A stretch of DNA of 64,000 nt from Alkaliphilus transvaalensis ATCC 700919 (GTDB lineage Bacteria > Bacillota > Clostridia > Peptostreptococcales > Natronincolaceae): the NCBI RefSeq assembly GCF_000621485.1, contig NZ_JHYF01000002.1:248001-312000 (forward strand). The letters run 5' to 3'. Shown piece by piece: positions 9,139 through 17,212 of the stretch (position 1 is the stretch's first letter; every line of letters starts with the position of its first letter). The position numbers were made by a program, and so were the translations under genes. Below the pieces are notes generated by a model. The model searched no databases. It had not been told where the DNA came from and was given only the letters and a program-made list of their open reading frames with translations.

Positions 9139-9735
9139 TTGTGGAAGGAAATTCGTAAAACTTTTTTAACCGGCTTATTGATGATTTTACCAATGGCTTT
9201 GACAACAATCTTAATTTTATGGCTCTTTAATCGAGTAGACTTGGTTTTTAGACAGCCAATAGAAGATTGGCTCGGTTTTAGAATTTATGGGTTAGGGGTA
9301 CTCATCACTATTCTGTTAATTTTATCTGTAGGATTAGTAGCAAGGAATTATTCAGGCCTAAAGATGATCACCTTTACCGAATTAATTCTAGAGAAAATTC
9401 CTTTAGTTAGAACTGTATATTTCTCAATTAAACAACTGACAGAAACAATCTATGGGAGTAAGCACACAGCTTTTAGAAACGCTGTGTTAGTGGAATATCC
9501 AACAAAGGGTCTATATACCATTGCTTTTATCACTTCAGATGGAACCGAAGAAGTTGTTAGGAAAACAGGTGAAGACTTAGTGGGACTCTTTATTCCTACC
9601 ACGCCTAATCCTACATCAGGAATGTTTATTATGGTTCCTAGAAACAATACAATTCCTTTAGAAATGTCGGTGGAGGATGCCATTAAGCTAGTTGTTTCTG
9701 GAGGAATCGTTAAGCCAGGTCAAAAGAAAAATTAA
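9139..9735 (+). CDS. DUF502 family membrane protein
   Basis: About 198 residues with two N-terminal membrane helices (about 8-30 and 45-65) and a soluble C-terminal domain containing the conserved IPTTPNPTSGM segment, characteristic of DUF502. The biochemical role of the family is unknown. I choose TTG 9139, giving MWKEIRKTFLTG, because AAGGTGA at 9127-9133 is well placed for it; a GTG at 9130 is inside that ribosome site. It belongs to the pgpH-ybeY-dgkA run of genes. Confidence 0.85.
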   Translation: MWKEIRKTFLTGLLMILPMALTTILILWLFNRVDLVFRQPIEDWLGFRIYGLGVLITILLILSVGLVARNYSGLKMITFTELILEKIPLVRTVYFSIKQLTETIYGSKHTAFRNAVLVEYPTKGLYTIAFITSDGTEEVVRKTGEDLVGLFIPTTPNPTSGMFIMVPRNNTIPLEMSVEDAIKLVVSGGIVKPGQKKN

Positions 9736-9777
9736 TTTTATTAGATAGACACGGGGATAGGAGAAAGGGTGAAAGAT

Positions 9778-10857
9778 ATGAAGTTTATTGATAAGAAGTG
9801 GCTCGCTTCTTTATTAATACTATTATTATTCTTAAGTTTAGTAGGTTGTGGGAAAAAGGATGATTCATTAAATGAAGACATAGAGGAAACTGATGTAGAT
9901 GTAGTGGAAGAAATTGAAGAAAACTTAGAAGGTTTAGCCCTCAGTCCATTAACAGGGCTGTATGTTGATGAAGAAGTAGCCCGTCGGAGACCAGTTGCTG
10001 TAATGATCAATAACATTAAAGTAGCCCTCCCCCAAAGTGGTATTTCACAGGCAGAAGTAATTTACGAAACCTTAGCAGAAGGAAACATTACTAGATTACT
10101 GGCAATTTTTCAAAGTTTTGATGCAGAAAAAATTGGACCAGTAAGAAGCGCCCGTCATTATTACATAGACTTAGCCTTTAATCACGATGCCATTTTACTA
10201 CATCACGGAGGGAGTCCCCAAGCGCTACAGGGAGTTAAAGACTTGAAGGCAGATAACATGAATACCCTATCTTTTTTAGAGTCTACAGTAACTTGGAGAG
10301 ACCCTGTTAGGCGACAACAAAGAGGGATGTTTGAGCACAGCCTATATACTAATTTTGAAATGATTATGAAGGGCTGGGAAAGAATGAAGTATCGAGAAGA
10401 AATAAAAGAAGATTTGCCAAATATGCTATTGTTTAGTAGTGAAGAAGTAATACCAAAGGGAGATCAAGCTAATAAGGTAATTTTCCCCTTCACAAATCAA
10501 ATCTCAACTAGTTTTGAATATGACAAAGAAACAGGACTATACAATAGAATACAATTTAATGGGCCCCATATAGATGAAATGAATAATCAACAATTGACAA
10601 CAAAAAATATTATCGTACAATATACCAATATAAGGCATATACAGGGAGATACAGCTGGTAGAAGAGATATTAAATTAGTTGACAAAGGTGAGGGAATGTA
10701 TATTAGCAATGGCTATGCAATACCCATCACATGGAGTAAGGATTCCCACCAAGCTCCAACGATTTATCGAGATCAACAAGGAAATAAACTTGAAATGAAT
10801 AAAGGGAATACATGGATTATTATTTTCCCAAACAATAGACAGATACAACTAGATTAG
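9778..10857 (+). CDS. DUF3048 domain lipoprotein (YerB-like)
   Basis: The 359-residue product has a lipoprotein signal with lipobox LVGC (Cys24), an acidic linker, and a DUF3048 domain beginning near SPLTGLYVDEEVARRRPVAV-like sequence; the family includes Bacillus YerB. Its function is unknown. ATG 9778 is preferred to GTG 9769 because AAAGGGTGA then acts as ribosome site. The following 91-base gap to cdd is AT-rich without an obvious terminator. Confidence 0.88.
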   Translation: MKFIDKKWLASLLILLLFLSLVGCGKKDDSLNEDIEETDVDVVEEIEENLEGLALSPLTGLYVDEEVARRRPVAVMINNIKVALPQSGISQAEVIYETLAEGNITRLLAIFQSFDAEKIGPVRSARHYYIDLAFNHDAILLHHGGSPQALQGVKDLKADNMNTLSFLESTVTWRDPVRRQQRGMFEHSLYTNFEMIMKGWERMKYREEIKEDLPNMLLFSSEEVIPKGDQANKVIFPFTNQISTSFEYDKETGLYNRIQFNGPHIDEMNNQQLTTKNIIVQYTNIRHIQGDTAGRRDIKLVDKGEGMYISNGYAIPITWSKDSHQAPTIYRDQQGNKLEMNKGNTWIIIFPNNRQIQLD

Positions 10858-10948
10858 AGTATTTATACCCATTAGGCAAATACTAAGCAAATACTAAAAT
10901 AAATATTTGATTTAGGAATAACATAACCCTAATATTAGGAGGAACTTT

Positions 10949-11359
10949 ATGGAATATAAAGAATTAATGAAAAGAGCAATAGAGGCCAAGAAAATGGCTT
11001 ATGTGCCCTACTCAAAATTTCATGTAGGAGCTGCATTGTTAACAAAAACTGGTAAGGTTTATACGGGCTGCAATATAGAATGTGCTTCTTATGGAGGTAC
11101 AAACTGTGCAGAGCGAACAGCAATATTTAAAGCTGTTTCTGAAGGAGAAAGACAATTTGAAGCTATTGCTGTTACTGGTGATGATAACCAGTATACATTC
11201 CCCTGTGGAATCTGCCGTCAAGTAATGGTTGAGTTTGGAAAAAATATCAAAGTTATTGTGGGTAAGTCGGAGGAAGATTATAAAATATATACAATGGATC
11301 AATTATTGCCCCACTCCTTTACCCCAGAAGACTTAGGTCATCAATGTGGAGGTTGTTAA
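10949..11359 (+). CDS. cdd: Cytidine deaminase
   Basis: The 136-residue tetrameric-type enzyme deaminates cytidine and deoxycytidine in pyrimidine salvage. Zinc ligands and catalytic Glu are plain: Cys53-Ala-Glu55 and PCGICR with Cys86 and Cys89. The ATG follows TAGGAGGAAC. era begins 1 base after the stop, and the cdd-era pairing is conserved in Firmicutes. Confidence 0.96.
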   Translation: MEYKELMKRAIEAKKMAYVPYSKFHVGAALLTKTGKVYTGCNIECASYGGTNCAERTAIFKAVSEGERQFEAIAVTGDDNQYTFPCGICRQVMVEFGKNIKVIVGKSEEDYKIYTMDQLLPHSFTPEDLGHQCGGC

Positions 11360-11360
11360 A

Positions 11361-12248
11361 ATGTCATTTAAATCAGGATTCGTAACAATTATCGGTAGAC
11401 CAAACGTAGGAAAATCTACTCTAATGAACCAAATAATTGGAGAAAAAATTGCTATTATTTCAGATAAACCCCAAACCACTCGAAATAAAATTCAGTGTGT
11501 TTATACAAATGAAAACTATCAAATTATCTTTCTAGATACACCTGGAATCCATAAGCCTAAACATAAGTTAGGTGACTACATGGTTAAGGTAGCTACAGAA
11601 TCTTTAAAAGAAGTTGATGTAGTATTATTTGTAGTAGATGAAGGAAACACCATTGGACCAGGTGATCGATTTATAATGGATCAGTTAGAGGGAATAAAAA
11701 CACCTATTATTCTAGTCATGAATAAAATAGATAAGATGGGGCAAGAAGAGTTTAATCAACTATATAATCAGTATAAAGCAACAGGATTATTTAAAGATAT
11801 TGTTGGAATTTCAGCCTTGGAGGGGGCAAATCTTCATGCTTTAGTAGAAAAGATATCGGGATTCTTAGAAGAAGGTCCACAATATTTCCCGGGTGATATG
11901 ATTACAGACCAGCCAGAAAGAGTAATTGTAGGTGAAATTATTCGTGAGAAAATTCTTCACTATACAGAACAAGAGATTCCCCATGGTGTGGCTGTAGAAG
12001 TTTCAATGATGAAAAAGCGGCCAGAAAAGGATATTATCGATGTTCATGCGACCATCTACTGTGAAAGAAAAACCCATAAAGGAATTATTATTGGGAAACA
12101 AGGTAGAAAACTCAAAGGAATAGGTAAAAGTGCTAGGGAAGATATAGAATCCCTATTAGGATCTAAAGTGTATTTAGAGCTTTGGGTAAAAATAAGGGAA
12201 GACTGGAGAAATAGTGAAAGTATTCTTCGTGGTTTTGGCTACGAATAA
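11361..12248 (+). CDS. era: GTPase Era
   Basis: The 295-residue protein has G1 GRPNVGKST (12-20), G3 DTPGIHKPKHKLG, G4 NKID, G5 SALEG and a C-terminal KH domain with GKQGRKLKGIG. Era binds the 3' end of 16S rRNA and assists 30S assembly. ATG 11361 is chosen over the GTG at 11346 since GGAGG at 11348-11352, inside the end of cdd, is the ribosome site. Confidence 0.97.
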   Translation: MSFKSGFVTIIGRPNVGKSTLMNQIIGEKIAIISDKPQTTRNKIQCVYTNENYQIIFLDTPGIHKPKHKLGDYMVKVATESLKEVDVVLFVVDEGNTIGPGDRFIMDQLEGIKTPIILVMNKIDKMGQEEFNQLYNQYKATGLFKDIVGISALEGANLHALVEKISGFLEEGPQYFPGDMITDQPERVIVGEIIREKILHYTEQEIPHGVAVEVSMMKKRPEKDIIDVHATIYCERKTHKGIIIGKQGRKLKGIGKSAREDIESLLGSKVYLELWVKIREDWRNSESILRGFGYE

Positions 12249-12283
12249 AATTTAATATAGAATTACAAAAATTTCAATGTATA

Positions 12284-12348
12284 GTAGTCCCCAAATTACA
12301 AAAAATATAAAGGCATTCAAGTAATACATAAAAAGGAAAGGGGACTAC
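12284..12348 (+). promoter_or_regulatory. Long-range inverted repeat enclosing the yqzL leader and ribosome site
   Basis: GTAGTCCCC at 12284-12292 is perfectly complementary to GGGGACTAC at 12340-12348. The right arm overlaps the purine-rich ribosome site (GGAAAGGGG) just before the yqzL ATG at 12352. Base pairing would hide that site. The 47-base interior is AT-rich and unstructured by eye. Whether it acts as a translational control or an mRNA-stabilising hairpin is unknown. Confidence 0.5.
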
Positions 12349-12351
12349 GAC

Positions 12352-12495
12352 ATGCTACCAAATGAAATGTGGAAAATATTCGAAAATACAGGGAATATAG
12401 AGGCTTATTTATACTACAAACGCCATCAAGAGATATTTGAAGAGGAAGATCAGACAGATTATCCAATAGCTGTAAATGACAATTCCCTTAAATAA
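12352..12495 (+). CDS. yqzL: YqzL family small protein
   Basis: A 47-codon frame between era and recO begins with MLPNEMWKIFENTGNIEAYL, matching the YqzL family pattern (W-K-x-F-x-x-T-G-x-I-x-x-Y-L-x-x-K) and its invariant genomic position. The ATG is preceded by AAAGGAAAGGGG. The function of YqzL is not known. It is shorter than typical ORF cut-offs and easily missed. Confidence 0.88.
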   Translation: MLPNEMWKIFENTGNIEAYLYYKRHQEIFEEEDQTDYPIAVNDNSLK

Positions 12496-12549
12496 GCCAT
12501 TAAAAGTAAGCTTCTGATACAATGATTTTGGAGTAGTGGGGGACATCTA

Positions 12550-13290
12550 ATGTTAATTAAAACTGAAGGCTTTGTTTTAAAGAACAATAAATATGGGGAA
12601 ACCGACAGTATGCTTACGCTATTCACTAGAAAAGTAGGTAAAATTACTGCAATTGCCAAAGGAGCCCGCCGCCCCAAGAGTAACTTACTGGCTGGTATTC
12701 AACCATTTTGTTATAGCGATTTTGTCCTTTATAAAGGGAAAAGCTTATACACAGTTAGTCAATGTGACTCAAAAGAGATTTTTTACAAAATTAGGGAAGA
12801 TTTAGATGCTTTAACCTATGGGGCATATTATTTAGAACTGGTAGAAGCTGTTACAAATGAAGGTCAAACAAATAACAGATTATTTAATCTGTTGGGAAAA
12901 ACCCTCACAGTAATATCAACAAAAGATATAGAAATTCTAACGGTTACAAGAAGCTTTGAATTAAAACTATTAACCTATGCTGGATATAAACCCCACCTCA
13001 CCAGTTGTGTTAGTTGTAATAACACTAGTTTTTCTCAAATAAAATTTAGTGTAGAAGAAGGTGGGCTCCTATGTCCCAATTGCTTTCAAGTAGATCCATT
13101 TGCAATAAAAATTTCAGTTACGGCAGTTAGACTAGCAAATTATCTAATCAATAAAGATATAACAGAAATTCAAAAGCTTAAAGTAAATGATAAATTAAAT
13201 AAGGAACTAAAGGAGATTTTAAGGAAGTACATCATAGTTCATATTAATAAATATCAATTTAAAAGTTTAGAAATGCTAGAAAAATTATAA
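12550..13290 (+). CDS. recO: DNA repair protein RecO
   Basis: The 246-residue protein has an N-terminal OB fold (about 1-80, beginning [19 protein letters not shown]-like) and a helical domain with a four-cysteine zinc site (Cys153, Cys156, Cys175, Cys178). RecO works with RecR to load RecA in recombinational repair. The ATG follows GTGGGGGA. It sits after era and yqzL, the standard Firmicute order. Confidence 0.96.
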   Translation: MLIKTEGFVLKNNKYGETDSMLTLFTRKVGKITAIAKGARRPKSNLLAGIQPFCYSDFVLYKGKSLYTVSQCDSKEIFYKIREDLDALTYGAYYLELVEAVTNEGQTNNRLFNLLGKTLTVISTKDIEILTVTRSFELKLLTYAGYKPHLTSCVSCNNTSFSQIKFSVEEGGLLCPNCFQVDPFAIKISVTAVRLANYLINKDITEIQKLKVNDKLNKELKEILRKYIIVHINKYQFKSLEMLEKL

Positions 13291-13307
13291 ATAAGGAGTT
13301 GAGAGGA

Positions 13308-13859
13308 ATGGATATTAATCTTGAAAAAATCGACACAATTAGAGAGCGTACGGGTGTATCCTATAAGGAAGCGAAGGAAGTTTTAGAAAGAAACAACGGT
13401 AATTTAGTAGATTCCCTTATTGAGCTAGAAGAAAAAGGGAACAAAAACTGGTCAGAGTCACTAGGGATAGCTGGTAATGACATTATCGAAAAGCTAAAAA
13501 GAATTATCAAAACAGGTAATGTAACACGAGTTATTTTGAAAAAAGATGGAGAAATTATGCTTAATATCCCTGTTACAGCTGGCGCTGTAGGGGTAGTATT
13601 AGCACCATTAGTATCAATTATTGGGGTATCAGCTGCTGTAGCTTCAAAGGCAACCATTGAAATTGTAAAGAAGGATGGAGAAGTAGTTGACATAAACGAT
13701 TATGCAGAAGGTAAGGTAAACGAAATTAAAAACATCTTTAAAGGAAATAAAGAAGATCTTTCTGATATGGACTTTATGGATGGTGATGATAGCGAAGTTA
13801 AGGTAGATGTAGACCTTAATAAAGACTTAGAAGATACTGATGACGGAGCAGATAAATAA
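13308..13859 (+). CDS. DUF4342 protein with N-terminal UBA/TS-N-like domain
   Basis: The 183-residue product opens with a UBA-like three-helix module (about 5-42: IRERTGVSYKEAKEVLERN) of the type found at the start of elongation factor Ts, followed by a DUF4342 domain with a glycine/alanine-rich hydrophobic segment (about 88-112) and a very acidic tail. ATG 13308 is chosen, with AAGGAG at 13293-13298. The role is unknown; the gene sits between recO and glyQS. Confidence 0.85.
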   Translation: MDINLEKIDTIRERTGVSYKEAKEVLERNNGNLVDSLIELEEKGNKNWSESLGIAGNDIIEKLKRIIKTGNVTRVILKKDGEIMLNIPVTAGAVGVVLAPLVSIIGVSAAVASKATIEIVKKDGEVVDINDYAEGKVNEIKNIFKGNKEDLSDMDFMDGDDSEVKVDVDLNKDLEDTDDGADK

Positions 13860-13876
13860 TTTTTACTAAATACTTC

Positions 13877-13905
13877 TTGACAATGGATGGAATATTTGGT
13901 AGATT
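13877..13905 (+). promoter_or_regulatory. Sigma-A-type promoter for the glyQS T-box transcript
   Basis: TTGACA (13877-13882) and TAGATT (13900-13905) are separated by exactly 17 bases, and the T-box leader begins just downstream. Confidence 0.75.
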
Positions 13906-13911
13906 AATTAT

Positions 13912-14117
13912 TAATTAAATTATTAGCAATGATGAAGAGGAGTAGTAGATAAATCTATTTTTAGCGACCTGGGGAAGGTGAAAGCCCAGTATAGACTATC
14001 TTCGAAGGGCACTTCAGAGCTTATTTGACTAAGGGGGTACATTGTACCAACTAGGGTGGAACCGCGGAAGTAAAGTCTTTCGTCCCTAATTGATAGGGAT
14101 GAAGGGCTTTTTTTATT
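13912..14117 (+). promoter_or_regulatory. T-box riboswitch, glycine-specific, in front of glyQS
   Basis: The leader carries the diagnostic T-box sequence AGGGTGGAACCGCG (14053-14066). The base of stem I is TGAAG (13933-13937) paired with CTTCA (14012-14016). An AGTAGTA S-turn element sits on the 5' side, and GGC at 14008-14010 lies where the specifier codon is expected, a glycine codon. A terminator stem (about 14073-14106, CGTCCCTA/TAGGGATG core) followed by TTTTTTT ends the leader. Binding of uncharged tRNA-Gly would favour the antiterminator and switch glyQS on. Confidence 0.95.
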
Positions 14118-14156
14118 TTTGAATTTATTGATGTAAGTATTAGAGGAGGGGTTTGA

Positions 14157-15545
14157 ATGTCAAAAGAAGTAACAATGGAAAAAGTAGTTTCTTTAGCGAA
14201 AAATAGAGGTTTTGTTTTTCCAGGCTCTGAAATATACGGCGGTTTGGCAAATACATGGGATTATGGTCCTTTGGGAGTAGAGCTAAAGAATAATGTAAAA
14301 AAAGCTTGGTGGAAAAAATTTATCCAACAAAGTCCTTATAATGTTGGTTTAGACTCTGCAATTTTAATGAACCCACAAACTTGGGTAGCCTCAGGTCATG
14401 TGGGTGGATTCAATGACCCTTTAATGGATTGTAAAAAATGTAAGGCTAGATTTAGAGCAGACAAATTAATTGAAGACTATGGTGTAAGTCAGAATCAAGA
14501 CATTATTGTAGATGGTTGGGACAACAAAAGGATGAAGGACTTCATCGAGACAGAAAAAATCGTCTGTCCAGAATGTGGGGCATTAGAGTATACCGATATT
14601 CGTCAATTTAACCTTATGTTTAAAACCTTCCAAGGGGTAACAGAAGAAACAAGTACCGAAATTTTCTTAAGACCAGAGACTGCCCAAGGAATCTTTGTAA
14701 ACTTTAAAAATGTACAAAGAACAGCTAGAAAAAAAGTTCCTTTTGGTATTGGTCAAATCGGTAAGTCCTTTAGAAATGAAATAACACCTGGTAATTTCAC
14801 CTTTAGAACAAGAGAGTTCGAACAAATGGAACTAGAATTTTTCTGTAAGCCAGGAGAAGATATCGAATGGTTCAATTATTGGAGTGATTTCTGCAAAAAC
14901 TGGTTACTAAACCTAAATATGAGGGAAGAATTTATAAGAGTAAGAGAGCATTCAGAAGAAGAATTATCCCACTACAGTAATGCAACCAGCGATATTGAAT
15001 ACAGATTTCCCTTCGGTTGGGGAGAACTTTGGGGTATTGCCGACAGAACCGATTATGACCTTAAAAAGCACGCAGAACATTCAGGTTCAGATTTTACTTA
15101 TATTGATCCAGTGACAAATGAAAGATATGTTCCCTATTGTATAGAACCATCAGTAGGGGTTGACCGTGTTGCATTAGCATTTTTAGTAGATGCCTATAGA
15201 GAAGAGGAAGTAGCTGAAAACGATACAAGGGTTGTATTAAGCCTTCATCCAGCTTTAGCACCATTTAAAGCAGCCATCTTCCCATTAACTAAAAAATTAA
15301 AAGATGAAGCATTAGGCCTTTTTGAAAAACTATCAGAAAAGTTTATGGTAGATTACGATGAAGCTGGAAGTATTGGTAAAAGATATAGAAGACATGATGA
15401 AATTGGTACACCTTTCTGTATTACAGTTGATTTTGATACGCTAGAAGATCAAACAGTAACCATAAGACATAGGGACTCAATGGAACAAGAAAGAATTGCT
15501 ATAAATGAATTGGAAGCATATTTAGAAGAAAAGTTAAAATTTTAG
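14157..15545 (+). CDS. glyQS: Glycyl-tRNA synthetase, dimeric (alpha2) type
   Basis: The 462-residue class II synthetase shows motif 2 around [20 protein letters not shown], motif 3 near [15 protein letters not shown], a CxxC...CxxC zinc-like insertion (CKKCKARF and CPECGALEY) and a C-terminal anticodon-binding domain (about 365-462). It is the single-chain eukaryotic/archaeal-like form rather than the alpha2-beta2 enzyme. The T-box leader with a Gly specifier fits. The start ATG follows GAGGAGGGG. Confidence 0.97.
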   Translation: MSKEVTMEKVVSLAKNRGFVFPGSEIYGGLANTWDYGPLGVELKNNVKKAWWKKFIQQSPYNVGLDSAILMNPQTWVASGHVGGFNDPLMDCKKCKARFRADKLIEDYGVSQNQDIIVDGWDNKRMKDFIETEKIVCPECGALEYTDIRQFNLMFKTFQGVTEETSTEIFLRPETAQGIFVNFKNVQRTARKKVPFGIGQIGKSFRNEITPGNFTFRTREFEQMELEFFCKPGEDIEWFNYWSDFCKNWLLNLNMREEFIRVREHSEEELSHYSNATSDIEYRFPFGWGELWGIADRTDYDLKKHAEHSGSDFTYIDPVTNERYVPYCIEPSVGVDRVALAFLVDAYREEEVAENDTRVVLSLHPALAPFKAAIFPLTKKLKDEALGLFEKLSEKFMVDYDEAGSIGKRYRRHDEIGTPFCITVDFDTLEDQTVTIRHRDSMEQERIAINELEAYLEEKLKF

Positions 15546-15551
15546 AAGCGT

Positions 15552-15584
15552 AAAACAGCTGGAAATTTGTTTCAGCTGTTTTCT
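15552..15584 (+). terminator. Terminator after glyQS
   Basis: AAAACAGCTG (15552-15561) pairs with CAGCTGTTTT (15573-15582); the U-tract is supplied by the 3' arm and is short. Confidence 0.75.
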
Positions 15585-15696
15585 GCTGTCTAAAGTAAAG
15601 AATAAGAATATGATAAAAAAATAGTGGCAAAATATACAGATTTATGATACATTATTATATAATATAACATAAATATAAATAGTATAGCATAAAGGG

Positions 15697-16335
15697 GTGA
15701 TTACCATCGAACTATCAAAACGCCAACAACGAATTATAGAAATTGTTAAAGAAAGCGAGCCAATAACAAGTGAGCAAATTGCCAGTAATTTAAACGTTAC
15801 CAGGGCTACCTTAAGACCAGACCTTGCAATACTAACAATGTCTGGCATTTTAGATGCTCGTCCCAAGGTAGGTTATTTTTATTTGGGAAAGGCAGAAGTA
15901 AACCTTTTCTCTCAACAAATTAAAAACATAAAGGTATCAGACATTATGTCAGTTCCTTCAATTGTTTCAGAGGACACCTCGGTATATGAAGCTATCGTGA
16001 CATTGTTTTTAGAGGATGTAGGGACCATCTTTGTTGCCTCTAATGGAAGTTTAACGGGTGTTGTATCTCGAAAAGACTTTTTAAAAAGTGCCATTGGTGG
16101 AATTGATATTAATAAGGTACCTGTAGGGATGATTATGACAAGAAGACCCAATATTATAACAGTAATGGGGGAAGAAAATGTCCTGCATGCTGCGGTGAAA
16201 ATAATTGAGCATGAAGTGGATAGCCTACCAGTAATAGAAAAAACAGTTGTTGATGGAAAAGAGAACCTTAAGGTGATAGGAAAGGTATCTAAAAGTAACA
16301 TTACAAAATTATTTATGGAACTATGTAAAGAGTAG
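15697..16335 (+). CDS. ccpN: CcpN-type transcriptional regulator (HTH plus two CBS domains)
   Basis: The 212-residue protein has an N-terminal winged-helix of the DeoR/HTH_11 type (about 5-60, QRIIEIVKESEPITSEQIA) and two CBS domains (about 78-135 and 145-205). This is the architecture of Bacillus CcpN/YqzB, which represses gluconeogenic genes. It sits directly before ppsR and ppdK, so control of pyruvate phosphate dikinase is the likely job. The start is unclear: GTG 15697 overlaps the only ribosome site (AAGGGGTGA), which is better spaced for the non-standard codons ATT 15700 or ATC 15706. Confidence 0.88.
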   Translation: MITIELSKRQQRIIEIVKESEPITSEQIASNLNVTRATLRPDLAILTMSGILDARPKVGYFYLGKAEVNLFSQQIKNIKVSDIMSVPSIVSEDTSVYEAIVTLFLEDVGTIFVASNGSLTGVVSRKDFLKSAIGGIDINKVPVGMIMTRRPNIITVMGEENVLHAAVKIIEHEVDSLPVIEKTVVDGKENLKVIGKVSKSNITKLFMELCKE

Positions 16336-16346
16336 GAGGGAGTCCA

Positions 16347-17192
16347 TTGAATCAAAATAATAATTTAGTAATCTATATTTTGTCAGATTCTATAGGTGAA
16401 ACAGGCGAACAGGTGGCTAAGGCCGGTATTAGTCAATTTAGTGTTGAAGACTACGAGATTAGGCGTTTTCCCTTCATAACGGAAAAACAGCAAATCCAAG
16501 AGGTATTATGGGAAGCAAAGCAGGAAAAAGCAGTAATTGTTTTTACAATGGTTGTGGAGGATTTGAAAAATTTCTTGGTTGAAGAAGCAGAAAAAAATGG
16601 CATACCCTATGTTGATATCATGACTCCCTTAGTAAATACATTGGGGGGAGTTTTAAGCAATAATCCTAGAAGAGAGCCAGGTCTGATAAGAAGATTAGAC
16701 GAAAAATACTTCAAGAAGGTAGAAGCTATTGAATTTGCAGTTAAATATGATGATGGAAAAGATCCTAGAGGGTTAAAGAAGGCTGACATTATACTTGTAG
16801 GAATTTCAAGAACATCTAAAACGCCTTTAAGTATGTATCTTGCCCACAAAAACCTTAAGGTGGCAAATGTACCGTTAGTACCTGAAGTTAATCCACCAAA
16901 GGAGTTATACGAAGTTAATCCTAAAAAGATTATTGGCTTAACCACCAATCCATTAAAATTAATAGAAATTCGCCAAGAGAGATTAAAAGCCCTTGGTTTA
17001 AAGCATGAAGCAAACTATGCAAGCATGGAAAGAATTTTAGCAGAATTGGACTATGCTGAAGCCATCATGAAAAGGGTTAATTGCCCTGTAATTGATGTAT
17101 CGACAAAGGCGGTAGAAGAAAGTGCCAGTATCATTTTAGAGATCTTTAGAGAAATAGGATATAAGTTTAATAATGGGATATCAAAGTACTAA
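16347..17192 (+). CDS. ppsR: Pyruvate, phosphate dikinase regulatory protein (PDRP/PSRP, DUF299)
   Basis: The 281-residue bifunctional kinase/phosphorylase has the P-loop-like GISRTSKTP (about 151-159) typical of the family. It inactivates PPDK by ADP-dependent phosphorylation of a Thr next to the catalytic His and reverses this with phosphate. The target gene ppdK is 20 bases downstream, and its substrate Thr452 is present. The start is TTG with GGAGGGAG upstream. The 11-base gap from ccpN suggests an operon. Confidence 0.95.
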   Translation: MNQNNNLVIYILSDSIGETGEQVAKAGISQFSVEDYEIRRFPFITEKQQIQEVLWEAKQEKAVIVFTMVVEDLKNFLVEEAEKNGIPYVDIMTPLVNTLGGVLSNNPRREPGLIRRLDEKYFKKVEAIEFAVKYDDGKDPRGLKKADIILVGISRTSKTPLSMYLAHKNLKVANVPLVPEVNPPKELYEVNPKKIIGLTTNPLKLIEIRQERLKALGLKHEANYASMERILAELDYAEAIMKRVNCPVIDVSTKAVEESASIILEIFREIGYKFNNGISKY

Positions 17193-17212
17193 TTTAATGG
17201 AGGCGGTAGATA

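Noticed and set aside
15912-16355. 147-codon minus-strand frame over ccpN
   Set aside because: Antisense shadow of the CBS domains, no ribosome site.
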